57,982 nt of DNA, taken from NCBI GenBank assembly GCA_029338875.1, contig JAQYBF010000041.1:1-57982 (forward strand), read 5' to 3'. Of this stretch, positions 1 to 8,644 are shown one piece after another. The position numbers and the translations under genes are program-made. Under the pieces are notes generated by a model. The model saw only the letters and a list, made by a program, of their open reading frames with translations, was not told the DNA's origin and did not search any database. The DNA comes from Lachnospiraceae bacterium. Its GTDB lineage: Bacteria > Bacillota > Clostridia > Lachnospirales > Lachnospiraceae. Position 1 is the first letter of the stretch. Each line of letters opens with the position of its first letter.

Positions 1-112
1 GTTTCTTTTCCTCGTCTGTCGCCTTTTCAAAATTCTTTTTATTAAATTTACTTAAATCGATCTGCGCAGATAAAAACTGGCGTCTCTTATAAGTAGTTTC
101 ATTGTCTGCCAT
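1..112 (-). CDS. Oligopeptide ABC transporter permease, N-terminal fragment (OppC-like)
   Basis: Only the first 37 codons are in the window; the gene continues past the left edge. The ATG at 112 follows an AGGAGG site at 121-126. The visible residues (MADNETTYKRRQF, then a charged segment ending ATDEEKK) are hydrophilic and precede any membrane segment. This is how OppC/DppC permeases begin, with a cytoplasmic tail ahead of the first helix. The gene lies 20 bp downstream of oppB on the same strand, where the second permease subunit is expected. The OppC call rests mainly on this position, because the conserved permease loop is outside the window. Confidence 0.65.
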   Translation of the reverse strand, partial: MADNETTYKRRQFLSAQIDLSKFNKKNFEKATDEEKK

Positions 113-132
113 TCTTATTTCCTCCTGCGGGA

Positions 133-1041
133 TCAATCAAAGGTAATTCTCGGATCAATCAGCTTATAAACAATATCGGTGATCAGGTTTGCAACAATCA
201 TAAGAATTGCAAGGAAAATCGTTGTTGCCATGATAACGGAATAGTTCCGGTCGGTGATGGCCTTGACGAAATAGGTACCGAGTCCGGGTACGGTAAAGAT
301 GGTCTCGACAACCATGGAACCGGTGATGATATAGGCAATCTGGGGACCCAGATAGGTTACTACCGGAATTAGTCCGTTCTTTAAGGCATGTACGAATATG
401 ACCTTGTTCTTGCTGACACCTTTGGCGCGGGCAGTCCGGATATAGTCCTGGCTCAGGGCATCCAGCATGGAGGTCTTAGTCAGACGTGTGATGTAGGCCG
501 TCGGATAAACCGCCAGGGAAATAATCGGCAGAACCAGATTCGGATTATCGCTGTAAACCGGGAAAAGGCCCAGCTGTACGCAGAAGATCAGAAGAAGGAA
601 GGTTGCCAGAATGAAGGAAGGCATTGCCGTACCCAGTGTCGTAAAGAAAATAATGATACGATCGGACATCTTGTTCCGGTTCAGAGCAGCGATGGATCCG
701 AGAACGACACCGACGATCAGGGCAATGATCATTGCAATTCCGCCGAGCTTGGCAGAAATTGCGAACTTGGAGAACATATCGTGGCTGATGTCACGGCCGT
801 TCTTCATATCTACGCCCCAGTCTCCGTGAAGAAGGTTCTTCATATAAAGGAGATACTGGGTACCCAGGGGCTTGTCCAGATTGTAACGCTTGTTCAGCGC
901 ATCCAGTACTGCCTGGGAAGGTGCCTTCTCAGAACTGAACGGTCCGCCCGGGATCAGGTTCATTACGAAGAATGTGATCAGCGTGACAATAATGATTGAC
1001 ACGATCGCAAGGATCACACGCTTTATCATGTACTTTGTCAA
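133..1041 (-). CDS. oppB: Oligopeptide/dipeptide ABC transporter permease OppB
   Basis: Membrane subunit of a peptide importer; it pairs with OppC to form the channel driven by OppD/OppF. 302 residues, the normal OppB length. There is a first helix at about 7-29, a periplasmic-type segment containing the family's GDWG (about 73-76), then five more hydrophobic helices. The cytoplasmic coupling loop (EAA-type, about 195-222, with ARAKGVSKNKV) contacts the ATPase. The start is TTG at 1041: an AGAGGA site sits 7 nt upstream of it, whereas the next ATG (1029) would be 19 nt away. It is the first gene of its operon here, with no substrate-binding oppA upstream, so oppA must be downstream or elsewhere. 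Transcription probably starts near 1183 and must pass a hairpin-plus-U-tract in the leader. Confidence 0.9.
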   Translation of the reverse strand: MTKYMIKRVILAIVSIIIVTLITFFVMNLIPGGPFSSEKAPSQAVLDALNKRYNLDKPLGTQYLLYMKNLLHGDWGVDMKNGRDISHDMFSKFAISAKLGGIAMIIALIVGVVLGSIAALNRNKMSDRIIIFFTTLGTAMPSFILATFLLLIFCVQLGLFPVYSDNPNLVLPIISLAVYPTAYITRLTKTSMLDALSQDYIRTARAKGVSKNKVIFVHALKNGLIPVVTYLGPQIAYIITGSMVVETIFTVPGLGTYFVKAITDRNYSVIMATTIFLAILMIVANLITDIVYKLIDPRITFD

Positions 1042-1123
1042 TTTACTGTCCTCTTTTCCTCATGGATTTCATTGGCCTTCGGCTCCGCTTCTGATACTTC
1101 ACCGCGTCAACGTGAAAATGCCT

Positions 1124-1156
1124 AAAAAAGATGTACAGATCGAGATCTGCACATCT
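1124..1156 (-). terminator. Intrinsic-terminator-like hairpin in the opp leader
   Basis: On the minus strand a 12-bp stem (1145-1156 with 1129-1140, one G-U pair) and a CGAG loop are followed by a run of six U (1124-1129). It lies about 30 nt after the predicted start of transcription and about 85 nt before the oppB start codon. It is therefore either an attenuator for opp or the end of a very short separate RNA. Confidence 0.6.
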
Positions 1157-1189
1157 TTGTACACCCAGTCTGTTAATTTATATAGTTGT

Positions 1190-1217
1190 ATTATACAAAA
1201 GCTGAATGATTCGTCAA
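1190..1217 (-). promoter_or_regulatory. Predicted sigma-A promoter of the opp operon
   Basis: Minus strand TTGACG (1212-1217), a 16-bp spacer, then TATAAT (1190-1195). It is the only strong promoter between the tRNA terminator and oppB. The remaining AT-rich stretch, about 1218-1457, shows no gene or other element that I recognise. Confidence 0.7.
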
Positions 1218-1457
1218 CCTTTAATTGAGCGGTTTTCACCTGATTCGTTATTCATTTTCATGTATAATTATACTTATTTATTTAGCAAAATTGCATATTT
1301 TCAAGATATCTGGACCGGCCTTGCTATGGAAACCGGAATTGCAATGCCCGTTTCCTCGCATATTATCTAATCTTACGTATATTTTACATGAATTTCTTTC
1401 AATTATCAGTCTATTCATCTATTATTCAATATTAGTGAATTGTATTTATGTAAATGC

Positions 1458-1493
1458 AAAAAGAGGATCCTGTCAGACAGGATCCTCTTTTTT
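1458..1493 (-). terminator. Terminator of the Tyr-Leu tRNA operon
   Basis: A perfect 16-bp inverted repeat (left arm ends at 1474, right arm starts at 1476) rich in GAGGATCCTGTC, with A/T runs on both sides. It sits just downstream of tRNA-Leu on the minus strand. The sequence could terminate in either direction. Confidence 0.85.
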
Positions 1494-1501
1494 ATTCTGA
1501 C

Positions 1502-1585
1502 TGCCGGTGGTCGGGCTCGAACCGACACGATGTCGCCACCACGGGATTTTAAGTCCCGCGCGTCTGCCAATTCCGCCACACCGGC
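1502..1585 (-). tRNA. tRNA-Leu (anticodon TAA)
   Basis: 84 nt with acceptor stem GCCGGTG/CACCGGC, a TAA anticodon in the loop, the long variable arm expected of a class II leucine tRNA, and a T-arm with GGTTCGAGCCC. CCA is not encoded. It is co-transcribed with the upstream tRNA-Tyr (2-bp gap). Confidence 0.95.
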
Positions 1586-1587
1586 GA

Positions 1588-1669
1588 TGGGTGGTGGTGG
1601 ATTCGAACCACCGAAGCATAAAGCAGCAGATTTACAGTCTGTCCCCTTTGGCCGCTCGGGAAACCACCC
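1588..1669 (-). tRNA. tRNA-Tyr (anticodon GTA)
   Basis: 82 nt with acceptor GGGTGGT/ACCACCC, GTA anticodon and the long variable arm of bacterial tRNA-Tyr. It is identical over its full length to the tRNA-Tyr at 57752-57833. Confidence 0.95.
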
Positions 1670-1700
1670 ATACTGGTCTATATTTCTCAGACAAAGTGGA

Positions 1701-1729
1701 ATTATATCATAGTTTTTCCGGCCATGCAA
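1701..1729 (-). promoter_or_regulatory. Predicted promoter of the Tyr-Leu tRNA operon
   Basis: Minus strand TTGCAT (1724-1729), a 17-bp spacer and TATAAT (1701-1706), ending about 30 bp before the tRNA-Tyr 5' end. Confidence 0.75.
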
Positions 1730-1784
1730 GCACTCATTATCGGCCATAATCCGGTCCATGATCCTGATCATTGAGAGGCTTTCT

Positions 1785-1822
1785 GCCGCTGCAGGAATGC
1801 CTGAAAGGGGCATTTCTGCGGC
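1785..1822 (-). terminator. Hairpin at the 3' end of the GH13 gene
   Basis: A GC-rich imperfect stem (GCCGC arms at 1785-1789 and 1818-1822, with GAATGCC/GGCATT inside) begins 9 bp after the GH13 stop codon. There is no clear U-run, so it may protect the 3' end or act as a weak terminator. Confidence 0.4.
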
Positions 1823-1830
1823 GGTCCTGG

Positions 1831-3873
1831 TCAGGCCTTCCGATAACGGAGAACCACTGCCTCATATGGCTTTAAGGACAGATGAATGTTTCCGTCGGTC
1901 ACAGGCACCCGGACATCCATGATGGAATAGCCGACCGCATTGGTCATCATGAGCTGGTGCATGATGGCATTCATGGGCACTTCTGCCTTCCAGACCGGAA
2001 GATCCGTTTCCAGGAGGTCCGCCCCGCTGTTCACGGCGACAACGATCTTTTCATCTTCTGTAAAACGGCCGTAGCTGACCAGATTTCTTCCGCTCCTTAT
2101 GAAAATGAAGGCTCCGGTGCGGAGGGCCGGACAGCTTTTATGAAGAAAGATCATATCTCTGTGGAAGTCGAGCAGATGGTAATCCGCTGCACCCCAGGGA
2201 TAGGTTCTCCGGCTGTCCGGATCGGTAAAGCCGCAGACGCCGGCCTCATCACCGTAATAGATACAGGGTGCGCCCGGCCAGGTCAGAAGCATCAGCGTGC
2301 CTTCCTTCAGTACGGCCTTGTTGACGCCCTCTTCCGCAGCCTTGCTTCCGAGGTTATGAACCCGTCCGACCTTATGATTGGTCCGGGTCAGGAATCTCGA
2401 ATGGTCGTGATTGGACAGCTGGTTCATTGCCGAATAGAGAGACGGTGTCAGGAATTCCGTCATGGTATGGCGCATGGTCAGTTCGAAGCGTTCCCCATCT
2501 CCCAACATGTCCGACTCATATTCATCACTGTGCTTCTCCATGCCGGTCAGGAAATAGGACACGGGCTCCATAAAGGCATCATAGTTCATGATGGTGTCCC
2601 ATTCATCACCCTTGAGCCAGTTTTTTGCATCTCCGTAGTGCTCGGCCAGAATCACAGCATCGGGATTGGCCTCTTTCACAGCCTTTCGGAATTTCTTCCA
2701 GAAGGAATGATTGTAGGCTTCGCTGTGGCCCAGATCCGCGGCCACATCCAGCCGCCAGCCGTCCGCCGAATAGGGAGCGGATACCCACATCCTGGCAATC
2801 TTAAGAATGTGATCCTCCAGCTCCTGACAGGCCTCGTAATTCAGCTTGGGAAGGGTGTCATTGCCCCACCAGCCGTTATAGGCCTTGTTATAGGGCCAGG
2901 CCGATCCCTTTTCAAATTCAAAGTAATTGTGATAGGGACTGTCTTCGGAAATATAAGCTCCCGGAGCGTAGCCCGGCTGATTTTCATAGATTCGTTCCCG
3001 GTCCATCCATTTGTTAAAGGAGCCACAGTGATTGAAGACGCCGTCCAGAATGACCCGGATGCCTCTGGCATGGGCTTCCTCTACAAAATCGCTGAAGAAG
3101 CGGTTGGAGGCCTCGAGATTCTCCTCCCGGGTCACCCGGCCGACATAGCGCTCTGCATGGCGGTTGTCGGTGTCATCGTCCTCGAGAACAGCTCCGCCGT
3201 CGGCCGGAATTTTTCCGAAATGAGGATCAATATGCTCATAGTCCTGGATATCATACTTATGATTGGACGGAGAGACAAAAAGCGGATTGAAATAGATAAC
3301 TTCCACGCCAAGGCTTTTCAGATAATACATCTTCTGCCTTACGCCTTCGAGATCGCCGCCGTAGAAATTTCCGACATCCAGATCTGCCGGTTTCTGATTC
3401 CAGTCCTCAATCTTGTTGACCATATGTCCGACATAGTAATACTCATTGGTCTGGACATCATTTTCCGGATCTCCGTTATAGAAGCGGTCCACCAGGATCT
3501 GGTAAATCACGGCACCCTTTATCCACTCGGGTGTGGAAAAGCCGGGTACCAGGGTGAAGGCATACTGCCAGCGGGGCTGGTCCACGAGACTGTAGCGGTC
3601 AAAGAAGGCCTCTTCGTCTGTGTTTAGATCACGGATATGGAAAATATAGCTGAAGGGGCTGTCTCCCAGTCGGACCTTGCAGCTGTAATAGGAGAAAACA
3701 TCTGTCGTCTCCTCAATTTTCATTGGAATTTCATCATAGTGTGTAAGAACGGTCACACTCAGATCATCCCCTGCGGCAGCTCTGAGACGGATTGTCACCG
3801 TATCGCCCACTTCGGGTTCCCAGGGGGTTACAAAAAGATTTGTGCCGTCACTGAATATCGCGTCGCGCGTCAT
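1831..3873 (-). CDS. GH13 alpha-glucan hydrolase (neopullulanase/cyclomaltodextrinase type)
   Basis: Retaining alpha-glucosidase-fold enzyme, probably cleaving alpha-1,4 glucans or maltodextrins in the cytoplasm (no signal peptide seen). 680 residues: an N-terminal beta domain (about 1-105, CBM34-like), the catalytic barrel from about 115, and a C-terminal beta domain after about 600. Catalytic residues are D376 (DGWRLD), E411 (ILAEHYG) and D490 (LSNHDHS); conserved region I is DGVFNH (277-282). An acidic insert, about 224-255, lies between the HFGK strand and the following helix. The ATG is preceded by GGAGGA at 9 nt. It stands alone, with a possible extended -10 (TGTTAAAAT) about 20 nt upstream of the RBS. 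Glycogen genes glgC/glgD, phosphoglucomutase and glucokinase elsewhere in the window fit alpha-glucan storage and use. Exact specificity cannot be read from the sequence. Confidence 0.9.
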   Translation of the reverse strand: MTRDAIFSDGTNLFVTPWEPEVGDTVTIRLRAAAGDDLSVTVLTHYDEIPMKIEETTDVFSYYSCKVRLGDSPFSYIFHIRDLNTDEEAFFDRYSLVDQPRWQYAFTLVPGFSTPEWIKGAVIYQILVDRFYNGDPENDVQTNEYYYVGHMVNKIEDWNQKPADLDVGNFYGGDLEGVRQKMYYLKSLGVEVIYFNPLFVSPSNHKYDIQDYEHIDPHFGKIPADGGAVLEDDDTDNRHAERYVGRVTREENLEASNRFFSDFVEEAHARGIRVILDGVFNHCGSFNKWMDRERIYENQPGYAPGAYISEDSPYHNYFEFEKGSAWPYNKAYNGWWGNDTLPKLNYEACQELEDHILKIARMWVSAPYSADGWRLDVAADLGHSEAYNHSFWKKFRKAVKEANPDAVILAEHYGDAKNWLKGDEWDTIMNYDAFMEPVSYFLTGMEKHSDEYESDMLGDGERFELTMRHTMTEFLTPSLYSAMNQLSNHDHSRFLTRTNHKVGRVHNLGSKAAEEGVNKAVLKEGTLMLLTWPGAPCIYYGDEAGVCGFTDPDSRRTYPWGAADYHLLDFHRDMIFLHKSCPALRTGAFIFIRSGRNLVSYGRFTEDEKIVVAVNSGADLLETDLPVWKAEVPMNAIMHQLMMTNAVGYSIMDVRVPVTDGNIHLSLKPYEAVVLRYRKA

Positions 3874-3963
3874 AGGCTATTCCTCCAATATTAGACATTT
3901 TAACACAGATGTCTATTGCAGGAAACCAATTCGTAAGTTTTCGTTTCGGAAATGTATAGGATT

Positions 3964-4100
3964 CTACGAGCGGACACTCAAGAATCGCTGACGCGATTCT
4001 TTCGTTTCGCGCTGTCGCGCAATCGAAAAAGCCCCGGCCTCACGACTCGACACGCAAGCGTGTCTCCCGGAGACTGGGGCTTTTTCGGCTCCGCTCGTAG
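3964..4100. repeat. Large nested palindrome with three internal hairpins
   Basis: The 459-bp gap between GH13 and ftsH contains this element. Outer 11-bp perfect arms (3964-3974 and 4090-4100, CTACGAGCGGA) enclose three hairpins: 3980-4001 (9-bp stem, TGAC loop), about 4001-4027 (GCGC-rich), and 4026-4085 (AAAAAGCCCC paired with GGGGCTTTTT). The last has an inner hairpin at 4049-4064. Its A/T-flanked GC stem could terminate transcription in both directions. The whole could be a structured RNA, a MITE-like remnant or a BIME-like element. The rest of the gap (4141-4332) is AT-rich with nothing recognisable. Confidence 0.6.
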
Positions 4101-4109
4101 TATACGCGT

Positions 4110-4134
4110 AAAGAAAGCAGCCTCACGGCTGCTT
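4110..4134 (-). terminator. Probable terminator downstream of ftsH
   Basis: Minus strand 8-bp stem AAGCAGCC/GGCTGCTT (4127-4134 with 4115-4122) followed by TTTCTTTACG. It lies about 200 bp after the ftsH stop codon, just before the larger palindrome. Confidence 0.55.
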
Positions 4135-4332
4135 GGAGAAGGTATTTTTACTTATAGGGGGTAGTAAAAATATTTATATGTATTGGGGGTCTTTACGATT
4201 ATGATATTATCATGCCCCTGCAAAGAAGTCTGCACAATGTTAACAAAAATTGATGTCTGTTTTTGTGCAATATTTTCAGTTATCCCTCTTTTCCATTAAT
4301 TTGTGTTCCTGTAAAGCCTTCTTTTCCTCATT

Positions 4333-6168
4333 TTATGCTTCTGCCCCGCCCTCATTTTCGAACAGTGCCTCGAATTCCTGGCGGTTGATCTTCTCTTTTT
4401 CCATAAGAAGCTTGGCGGATGCATGGAGGACATCCATATGGCTCTGAATCAGCTCGGTAGCCTTGGCATAGCAGTGATCCATGATGGATTTCACTTCCTT
4501 ATCGATCTCGGTTGCGATCTCTTCGCTGTAAGGCTTGGTATGGGCCAGGTCCTTGCCGAGGAAGACTTCTTCGTCCTCTTCCTCATAGCAGATGGTTCCG
4601 ATATGGTCGGACATGCCATATTTCATAACCATGTCTCTTGCAGTCCTTGTTGCCTGCTTGATATCATTGGAGGCTCCGGTCGTGATATCGCCGAAGATCA
4701 GCTGCTCGGCGATACGGCCGCCCAGGGAGACCTCGATATCCTGGAGCATCTTACTCTTGGTAAGGAACATCTCATCCTTCTCGGGAAGGGGCATGGTATA
4801 GCCTGCGGCGCCCATTCCGGTCGGAATGATGGATACCGTGTAGACCGGTCCGACATCCGGCAGGAGATGGAAGAGAATGGCATGGCCGGATTCGTGATAG
4901 GCCGTGATCTTCTTTTCCTTCTCGGAAATAATCCGACTTCTCTTCTCGGTTCCAAGGCCGACTTTGACAAAGCTGGTCTTGATATCATCCATGGTAATGT
5001 AGTTCTTATTGTTTTCAGCGGCCCGGATGGCAGATTCATTGAGAAGATTCTCCAGATCGGCTCCGGTAAAGCCGGCTGTGGTCTGGGCGATCTGTGTTAG
5101 ATCCACATCGTCGCCCAGGGGCTTGTTCCGGGCATGGACCATGAGGATTTCCTCACGCTCGCGGATATCCGGCCGTCCGACATAAACCTTCCGGTCAAAA
5201 CGGCCAGGACGCATAATGGCAGGATCCAGAATATCCACCCGGTTGGTGGCTGCCAGAACAATTATGCCGGTGTTGACATCAAAGCCGTCCATTTCGACCA
5301 GCATCTGGTTCAGGGTCTGCTCTCGCTCGTCATGGGAACCGCCCAGGCCTGCGCCTCTCTTTCTTGCCACGGCATCGATTTCATCGATGAAGACAATGCA
5401 GGGCGCATTCTTCTTGGCCTCCGAGAAGAGATCCCGGACACGGGAAGCTCCGACGCCGACAAACATTTCCACAAAATCCGAACCGGAAATAGAGAAGAAG
5501 GGCACGCCGGCTTCTCCGGCAATGGCCTTGGCCAGAAGGGTCTTACCGGTTCCGGGAGGGCCCACAAGAAGCATGCCCTTGGGAATCCGGGCTCCGATCT
5601 TCGTATATTTCTCCGGATCCTTGAGGAAGTCCACGACCTCCTTCATCTGTTCCTTTTCCTCATGCAGACCGGCCACATCGCTGAAATGGATCTTGGAATC
5701 CTCCGGATGGGTCAGCTTGGCATGGCTTTTTCCAAAATTTGCCATCCGTCCGGCCCCGCCGTCTCCATTCATGGATCTGGCCTGGATGCCGCTCAGGAGG
5801 AAAAGAAAGACCACAAAGAAGATTCCTGTCAGAAGCACCGGCAGAAGGACGGTCATCCAGCTGCTGTCCTTGACATCACTGATCTGGTAGGAGATGTCCG
5901 CATCGTCCAGCTCCTCCTCTGCTTCCTTCACATCGGAAACATAATAGATCCGGCTGTCTCCGGAATCCGATGCCTCGTAGGATACGGCGCCGGTCGGCAC
6001 CTCCTGATTCTGCCGGATTTCGACAGACGTCATATTGCCATTCTTCAGGTCCTTTTCATAGGCCGTTTTACTGATGCCTGTCGTATGTCTCGCAGAAGAA
6101 GCAAACCACACAGCAGCCAAAAGGACAAGAAAGAGGATATAAATTCCCCAGCTTCTTCTCTGATTCAC
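4333..6168 (-). CDS. ftsH: ATP-dependent zinc metalloprotease FtsH
   Basis: Membrane-bound AAA+ protease that degrades membrane and regulatory proteins. 611 residues. Transmembrane helices at about 8-23 and 107-126 flank an extracytoplasmic domain. The AAA domain has Walker A GPPGTGKT (203-210), Walker B IVFIDEID (258-265) and the SRH region ending in RPGRFDR. The protease domain carries the zinc motif HESGH (425-429). The start is GTG at 6168, supported by GGGAG 8 nt upstream; no in-frame ATG precedes the first helix. It is the last gene of the divIC-tilS-hpt-ftsH run, 26 bp after hpt, the order found in Bacillus and many Clostridia. The C-terminal tail is short. Confidence 0.97.
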   Translation of the reverse strand: MNQRRSWGIYILFLVLLAAVWFASSARHTTGISKTAYEKDLKNGNMTSVEIRQNQEVPTGAVSYEASDSGDSRIYYVSDVKEAEEELDDADISYQISDVKDSSWMTVLLPVLLTGIFFVVFLFLLSGIQARSMNGDGGAGRMANFGKSHAKLTHPEDSKIHFSDVAGLHEEKEQMKEVVDFLKDPEKYTKIGARIPKGMLLVGPPGTGKTLLAKAIAGEAGVPFFSISGSDFVEMFVGVGASRVRDLFSEAKKNAPCIVFIDEIDAVARKRGAGLGGSHDEREQTLNQMLVEMDGFDVNTGIIVLAATNRVDILDPAIMRPGRFDRKVYVGRPDIREREEILMVHARNKPLGDDVDLTQIAQTTAGFTGADLENLLNESAIRAAENNKNYITMDDIKTSFVKVGLGTEKRSRIISEKEKKITAYHESGHAILFHLLPDVGPVYTVSIIPTGMGAAGYTMPLPEKDEMFLTKSKMLQDIEVSLGGRIAEQLIFGDITTGASNDIKQATRTARDMVMKYGMSDHIGTICYEEEDEEVFLGKDLAHTKPYSEEIATEIDKEVKSIMDHCYAKATELIQSHMDVLHASAKLLMEKEKINRQEFEALFENEGGAEA

Positions 6169-6194
6169 TGTTTTTCTCCCATTCTTTTACTTTT

Positions 6195-6722
6195 TCAGTC
6201 ATCCAGGTTCAGGACGCCGATATAGGGCAGATTGCGGTATCTCTGATCATAATCCAGTCCATAGCCTACAACAAATTCATCCGGAATGGTAAAGCCCGTA
6301 TAGTCCACATGGACATCGACCTCTCTCCGGTCCGGCTTGTCAAGCATAGCAGCCAGACGGACGCTCTTGGCTCCTTTCTCTGTAAAATATTTAAGAAGGA
6401 AGGACAGAGTATTTCCGCTGTCGATGATATCCTCTGCGATCAGGACATTCTTGCCGGAGACATCGGTGTCCAGCTCCTTTGTAACCTTAACCTCACCGGA
6501 GGACACGGTTCCGCTTCCGTAAGAGCTGGTCGCCATAAAGTCGATGATCACCGGCACGGTAATTCTCTTGGCAAGCTCTGTACAGAAGAAGGCCGCTCCT
6601 TTAAGAACACCCACAAGAAGGATTTCCTGTCCTTCATAGTCCTTGCTGATCTGTGCTCCGAGTTCCCGGATTCTCTTATCCAGATCCTCTTCCGAAAGCA
6701 TCACACTTATTTTCTCACTCAT
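6195..6722 (-). CDS. hpt: Hypoxanthine (hypoxanthine-guanine) phosphoribosyltransferase
   Basis: Purine salvage: transfers ribose-5-phosphate from PRPP to hypoxanthine or guanine. 175 residues, the usual size. The PRPP-binding loop is LIAEDIIDSGNT (94-105); the C-terminal YRNLPYIGVL segment is the family's metal and purine-site signature. The ATG at 6722 overlaps the tilS stop as ATGA and has GAGAGG 7 nt upstream; an earlier in-frame Met at 6779 lies inside tilS and has no such support. The tilS-hpt coupling is conserved in Firmicutes. Confidence 0.95.
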   Translation of the reverse strand: MSEKISVMLSEEDLDKRIRELGAQISKDYEGQEILLVGVLKGAAFFCTELAKRITVPVIIDFMATSSYGSGTVSSGEVKVTKELDTDVSGKNVLIAEDIIDSGNTLSFLLKYFTEKGAKSVRLAAMLDKPDRREVDVHVDYTGFTIPDEFVVGYGLDYDQRYRNLPYIGVLNLDD

Positions 6723-8296
6723 GAATCTGCCTCTCTCCAACTGATCCTTAATACCAATCTCGTATCTTCCCGGATCCATACATCCGAAGCCAGACGGAAG
6801 CCCATAACCAGAAGGACATCCGATCCGCTGCAGAGAAGGGGAATCCGGTCCCTCTCCTCCCTCGGTATCTTCTGATCCATAAAGAAGTCCTTCAGTTTCC
6901 GATGTCCGCCCGAAGCCGAAAGTGCGATCCGGTCCCCCGGCATTCGTCCGCGAATCCTAAGATTGTCACTTATCATATCATAATCGAGATAATTCGTATA
7001 GGCCGAAGCCATTTTGAATACCGGCTCCACCGGTCCTTTTTTCCTCTCCGTCAGGCTGATTTCCAGCCTTCCGCCGGCCAAGGAAAAGTCTCTTTTCTCT
7101 CCCGCCGACAGATGCGGAAGAAGAAGGTTTTCCCCGGATGCCAGGAGGGGTCTGCCTTTCTCATGGAGAAATATAGACCGATCCCGGCTTTTCCATAGAT
7201 AGATCAGGCTTCCCTCGACCCGAAGGCAGTAGCCGTGGGGCAGAAGCCAGCTGTGGTTTCCCTTCTCTTCCGAAAGCTCCAGAGTTTTTAAGATATGGCT
7301 TCTTCCCACATCCTTACCACTGCCTTTCATATAGGTACGGTACCAGAGAAGAAGGACCTCCTGCCTCTGACTGTCCCGATCCAGGGCAGAAAGCCTCTTT
7401 CGGAAGAGGGGCGGAACCTCTGCCTGATCCGCCAGGGGGATTTCCGAAGGAAAGAGTCCGCTTCGGTCTCCCTTTCTCTCTTTCCGATATTCGATGGTCT
7501 CCTCCATCCGCCGGATCTCCTCTTCCCGGTCCCGGCTCATTCTCCGCATGACCTCTGCGGTCTGGCTGATATGAAGAGCGGCCTGTTCATTGATGGAGGA
7601 CAGAAGGGGCATGACCTCCCGGCGGATCCGGTTTCTTGGAATCGAAGTGTCCAGATTGGTCCGGTCGGTCCGGTAGGGCTGATTCAGATCCTTAAGATAG
7701 GCTTCGATTTCCCGGCGGCTGGTGCAGAGAAGGGGCCGGATGATCCGGTCCGAAAGCGGCTTCAGCCCGCAGAGGCCCCGCCAGCCGGTTCCCCGGATCA
7801 TCTGGAGGAGAACCGTCTCCGCATTGTCATCCCGGTGATGGGCCACGGCGATCCGGCCCTGAGCCGGCAGATCTCTTTCCGCCTCATAGAAGGCCTGATA
7901 GCGGAGTTCCCTGGCCGCCTCTTCCAGAGACTTTTTCTTCTCCTTTGCATAGGCCGGGGCATCCACTGAAAAAACCTTAAGAGGCACAGAGAGAGCCTGG
8001 CAGAGCCTTTCTACAAAGGCCTGATCCTGCCGGCTCTCTTCACCTCGAATTCCATGTTCCACATGTACCGCATAAAGGGTCAGATTTTCCTCTTCCCGAA
8101 GGGCGGAAAGAATCCGAAGAAGGGCCACCGAATCCGCGCCGCCCGATACGGCAGCCAGGATCAGTCTGTGGTCCGGATCCAGGAGTCCCTCCTCCCGGAT
8201 AAAATCCCTGACCCTTCTTTCCAGAGGATGGAGGGGGCAGGTTCTGTCCTGTCTTTTTTCTCTGTCCGGAAAATCCTGACCGCTTTCTTCCGCCAT
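6719..8296 (-). CDS. tilS: tRNA(Ile)-lysidine synthase TilS
   Basis: Modifies C34 of tRNA-Ile(CAU) to lysidine so that it reads AUA. 525 residues. The PP-loop ATP pyrophosphatase motif SGGADS is at 51-56, later than usual because of a roughly 30-residue charged N-terminal extension. The YHRDD-type motif appears as HHRDDNAET (about 150-158). The C-terminal substrate-binding domain (DRIALSASGGHRKLKDFFMD) is present, so the protein is full length. Its ATG overlaps the divIC stop by one base (TAATG), implying translational coupling. Essential in most bacteria. Confidence 0.95.
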   Translation of the reverse strand: MAEESGQDFPDREKRQDRTCPLHPLERRVRDFIREEGLLDPDHRLILAAVSGGADSVALLRILSALREEENLTLYAVHVEHGIRGEESRQDQAFVERLCQALSVPLKVFSVDAPAYAKEKKKSLEEAARELRYQAFYEAERDLPAQGRIAVAHHRDDNAETVLLQMIRGTGWRGLCGLKPLSDRIIRPLLCTSRREIEAYLKDLNQPYRTDRTNLDTSIPRNRIRREVMPLLSSINEQAALHISQTAEVMRRMSRDREEEIRRMEETIEYRKERKGDRSGLFPSEIPLADQAEVPPLFRKRLSALDRDSQRQEVLLLWYRTYMKGSGKDVGRSHILKTLELSEEKGNHSWLLPHGYCLRVEGSLIYLWKSRDRSIFLHEKGRPLLASGENLLLPHLSAGEKRDFSLAGGRLEISLTERKKGPVEPVFKMASAYTNYLDYDMISDNLRIRGRMPGDRIALSASGGHRKLKDFFMDQKIPREERDRIPLLCSGSDVLLVMGFRLASDVWIREDTRLVLRISWREADS

Positions 8297-8616
8297 TATT
8301 TCTTCTCCCGGAAAATGATCTCATTCTCATGAACCATTCCCAGCTTGCTCTTTGCCGTATCTTCCACATATTCCGAGGTCTTCGTATATTCCTCATAGCC
8401 CTTCAGGGCCTTGGCCTCTTCCTCGAGATCTGACTTTTCCGACTGGAGGGCAGCCTCCTTCTGTTCATAGGACTTCTTTTTCTGATAAAGAGAGACCATC
8501 TGAATGGTCAGTACGAAAGCCAGAAAAACCGTCGTGATCGTGGCAAAGAGCCTGGCGGCTCTCCGTCTTCTCTTCTGTTTTTTTACAAGTGTATTTGTCT
8601 TTGGTGCTTCTGACAT
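8296..8616 (-). CDS. divIC: Septum formation initiator family protein (DivIC/FtsB-like)
   Basis: Small bitopic divisome protein. From the ATG at 8616 (GAAAGGA upstream) it has 106 residues: a basic cytoplasmic segment (KKQKRRRRAARL), one transmembrane helix at about 26-43, then a coiled coil rich in K/E/Q (about 47-75) and a conserved C-terminal GMVHENEIIF block typical of FtsB/DivIC. The order rqcP-divIC-tilS matches Bacillus apart from missing spore genes in between. A longer reading from 8673 adds a hydrophobic stretch without an RBS and was not chosen. Confidence 0.85.
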   Translation of the reverse strand: MSEAPKTNTLVKKQKRRRRAARLFATITTVFLAFVLTIQMVSLYQKKKSYEQKEAALQSEKSDLEEEAKALKGYEEYTKTSEYVEDTAKSKLGMVHENEIIFREKK

Positions 8617-8644
8617 AACTTGTCCTTTCAAAACAGCAAATAAA

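Noticed and set aside
1415-1813. Open frames on both strands across 1415-1813
   Set aside because: They run through the tRNA-Leu and tRNA-Tyr genes and their terminator.
1882-3627. A 581-codon open frame on the plus strand
   Set aside because: It is antisense to the GH13 gene, whose catalytic residues are intact; the frame has no RBS and a composition typical of a reversed coding frame.
3952-4164. A 70-codon open frame on the plus strand
   Set aside because: It lies in the nested palindrome; the repeated sequence creates the open frame and there is no RBS.
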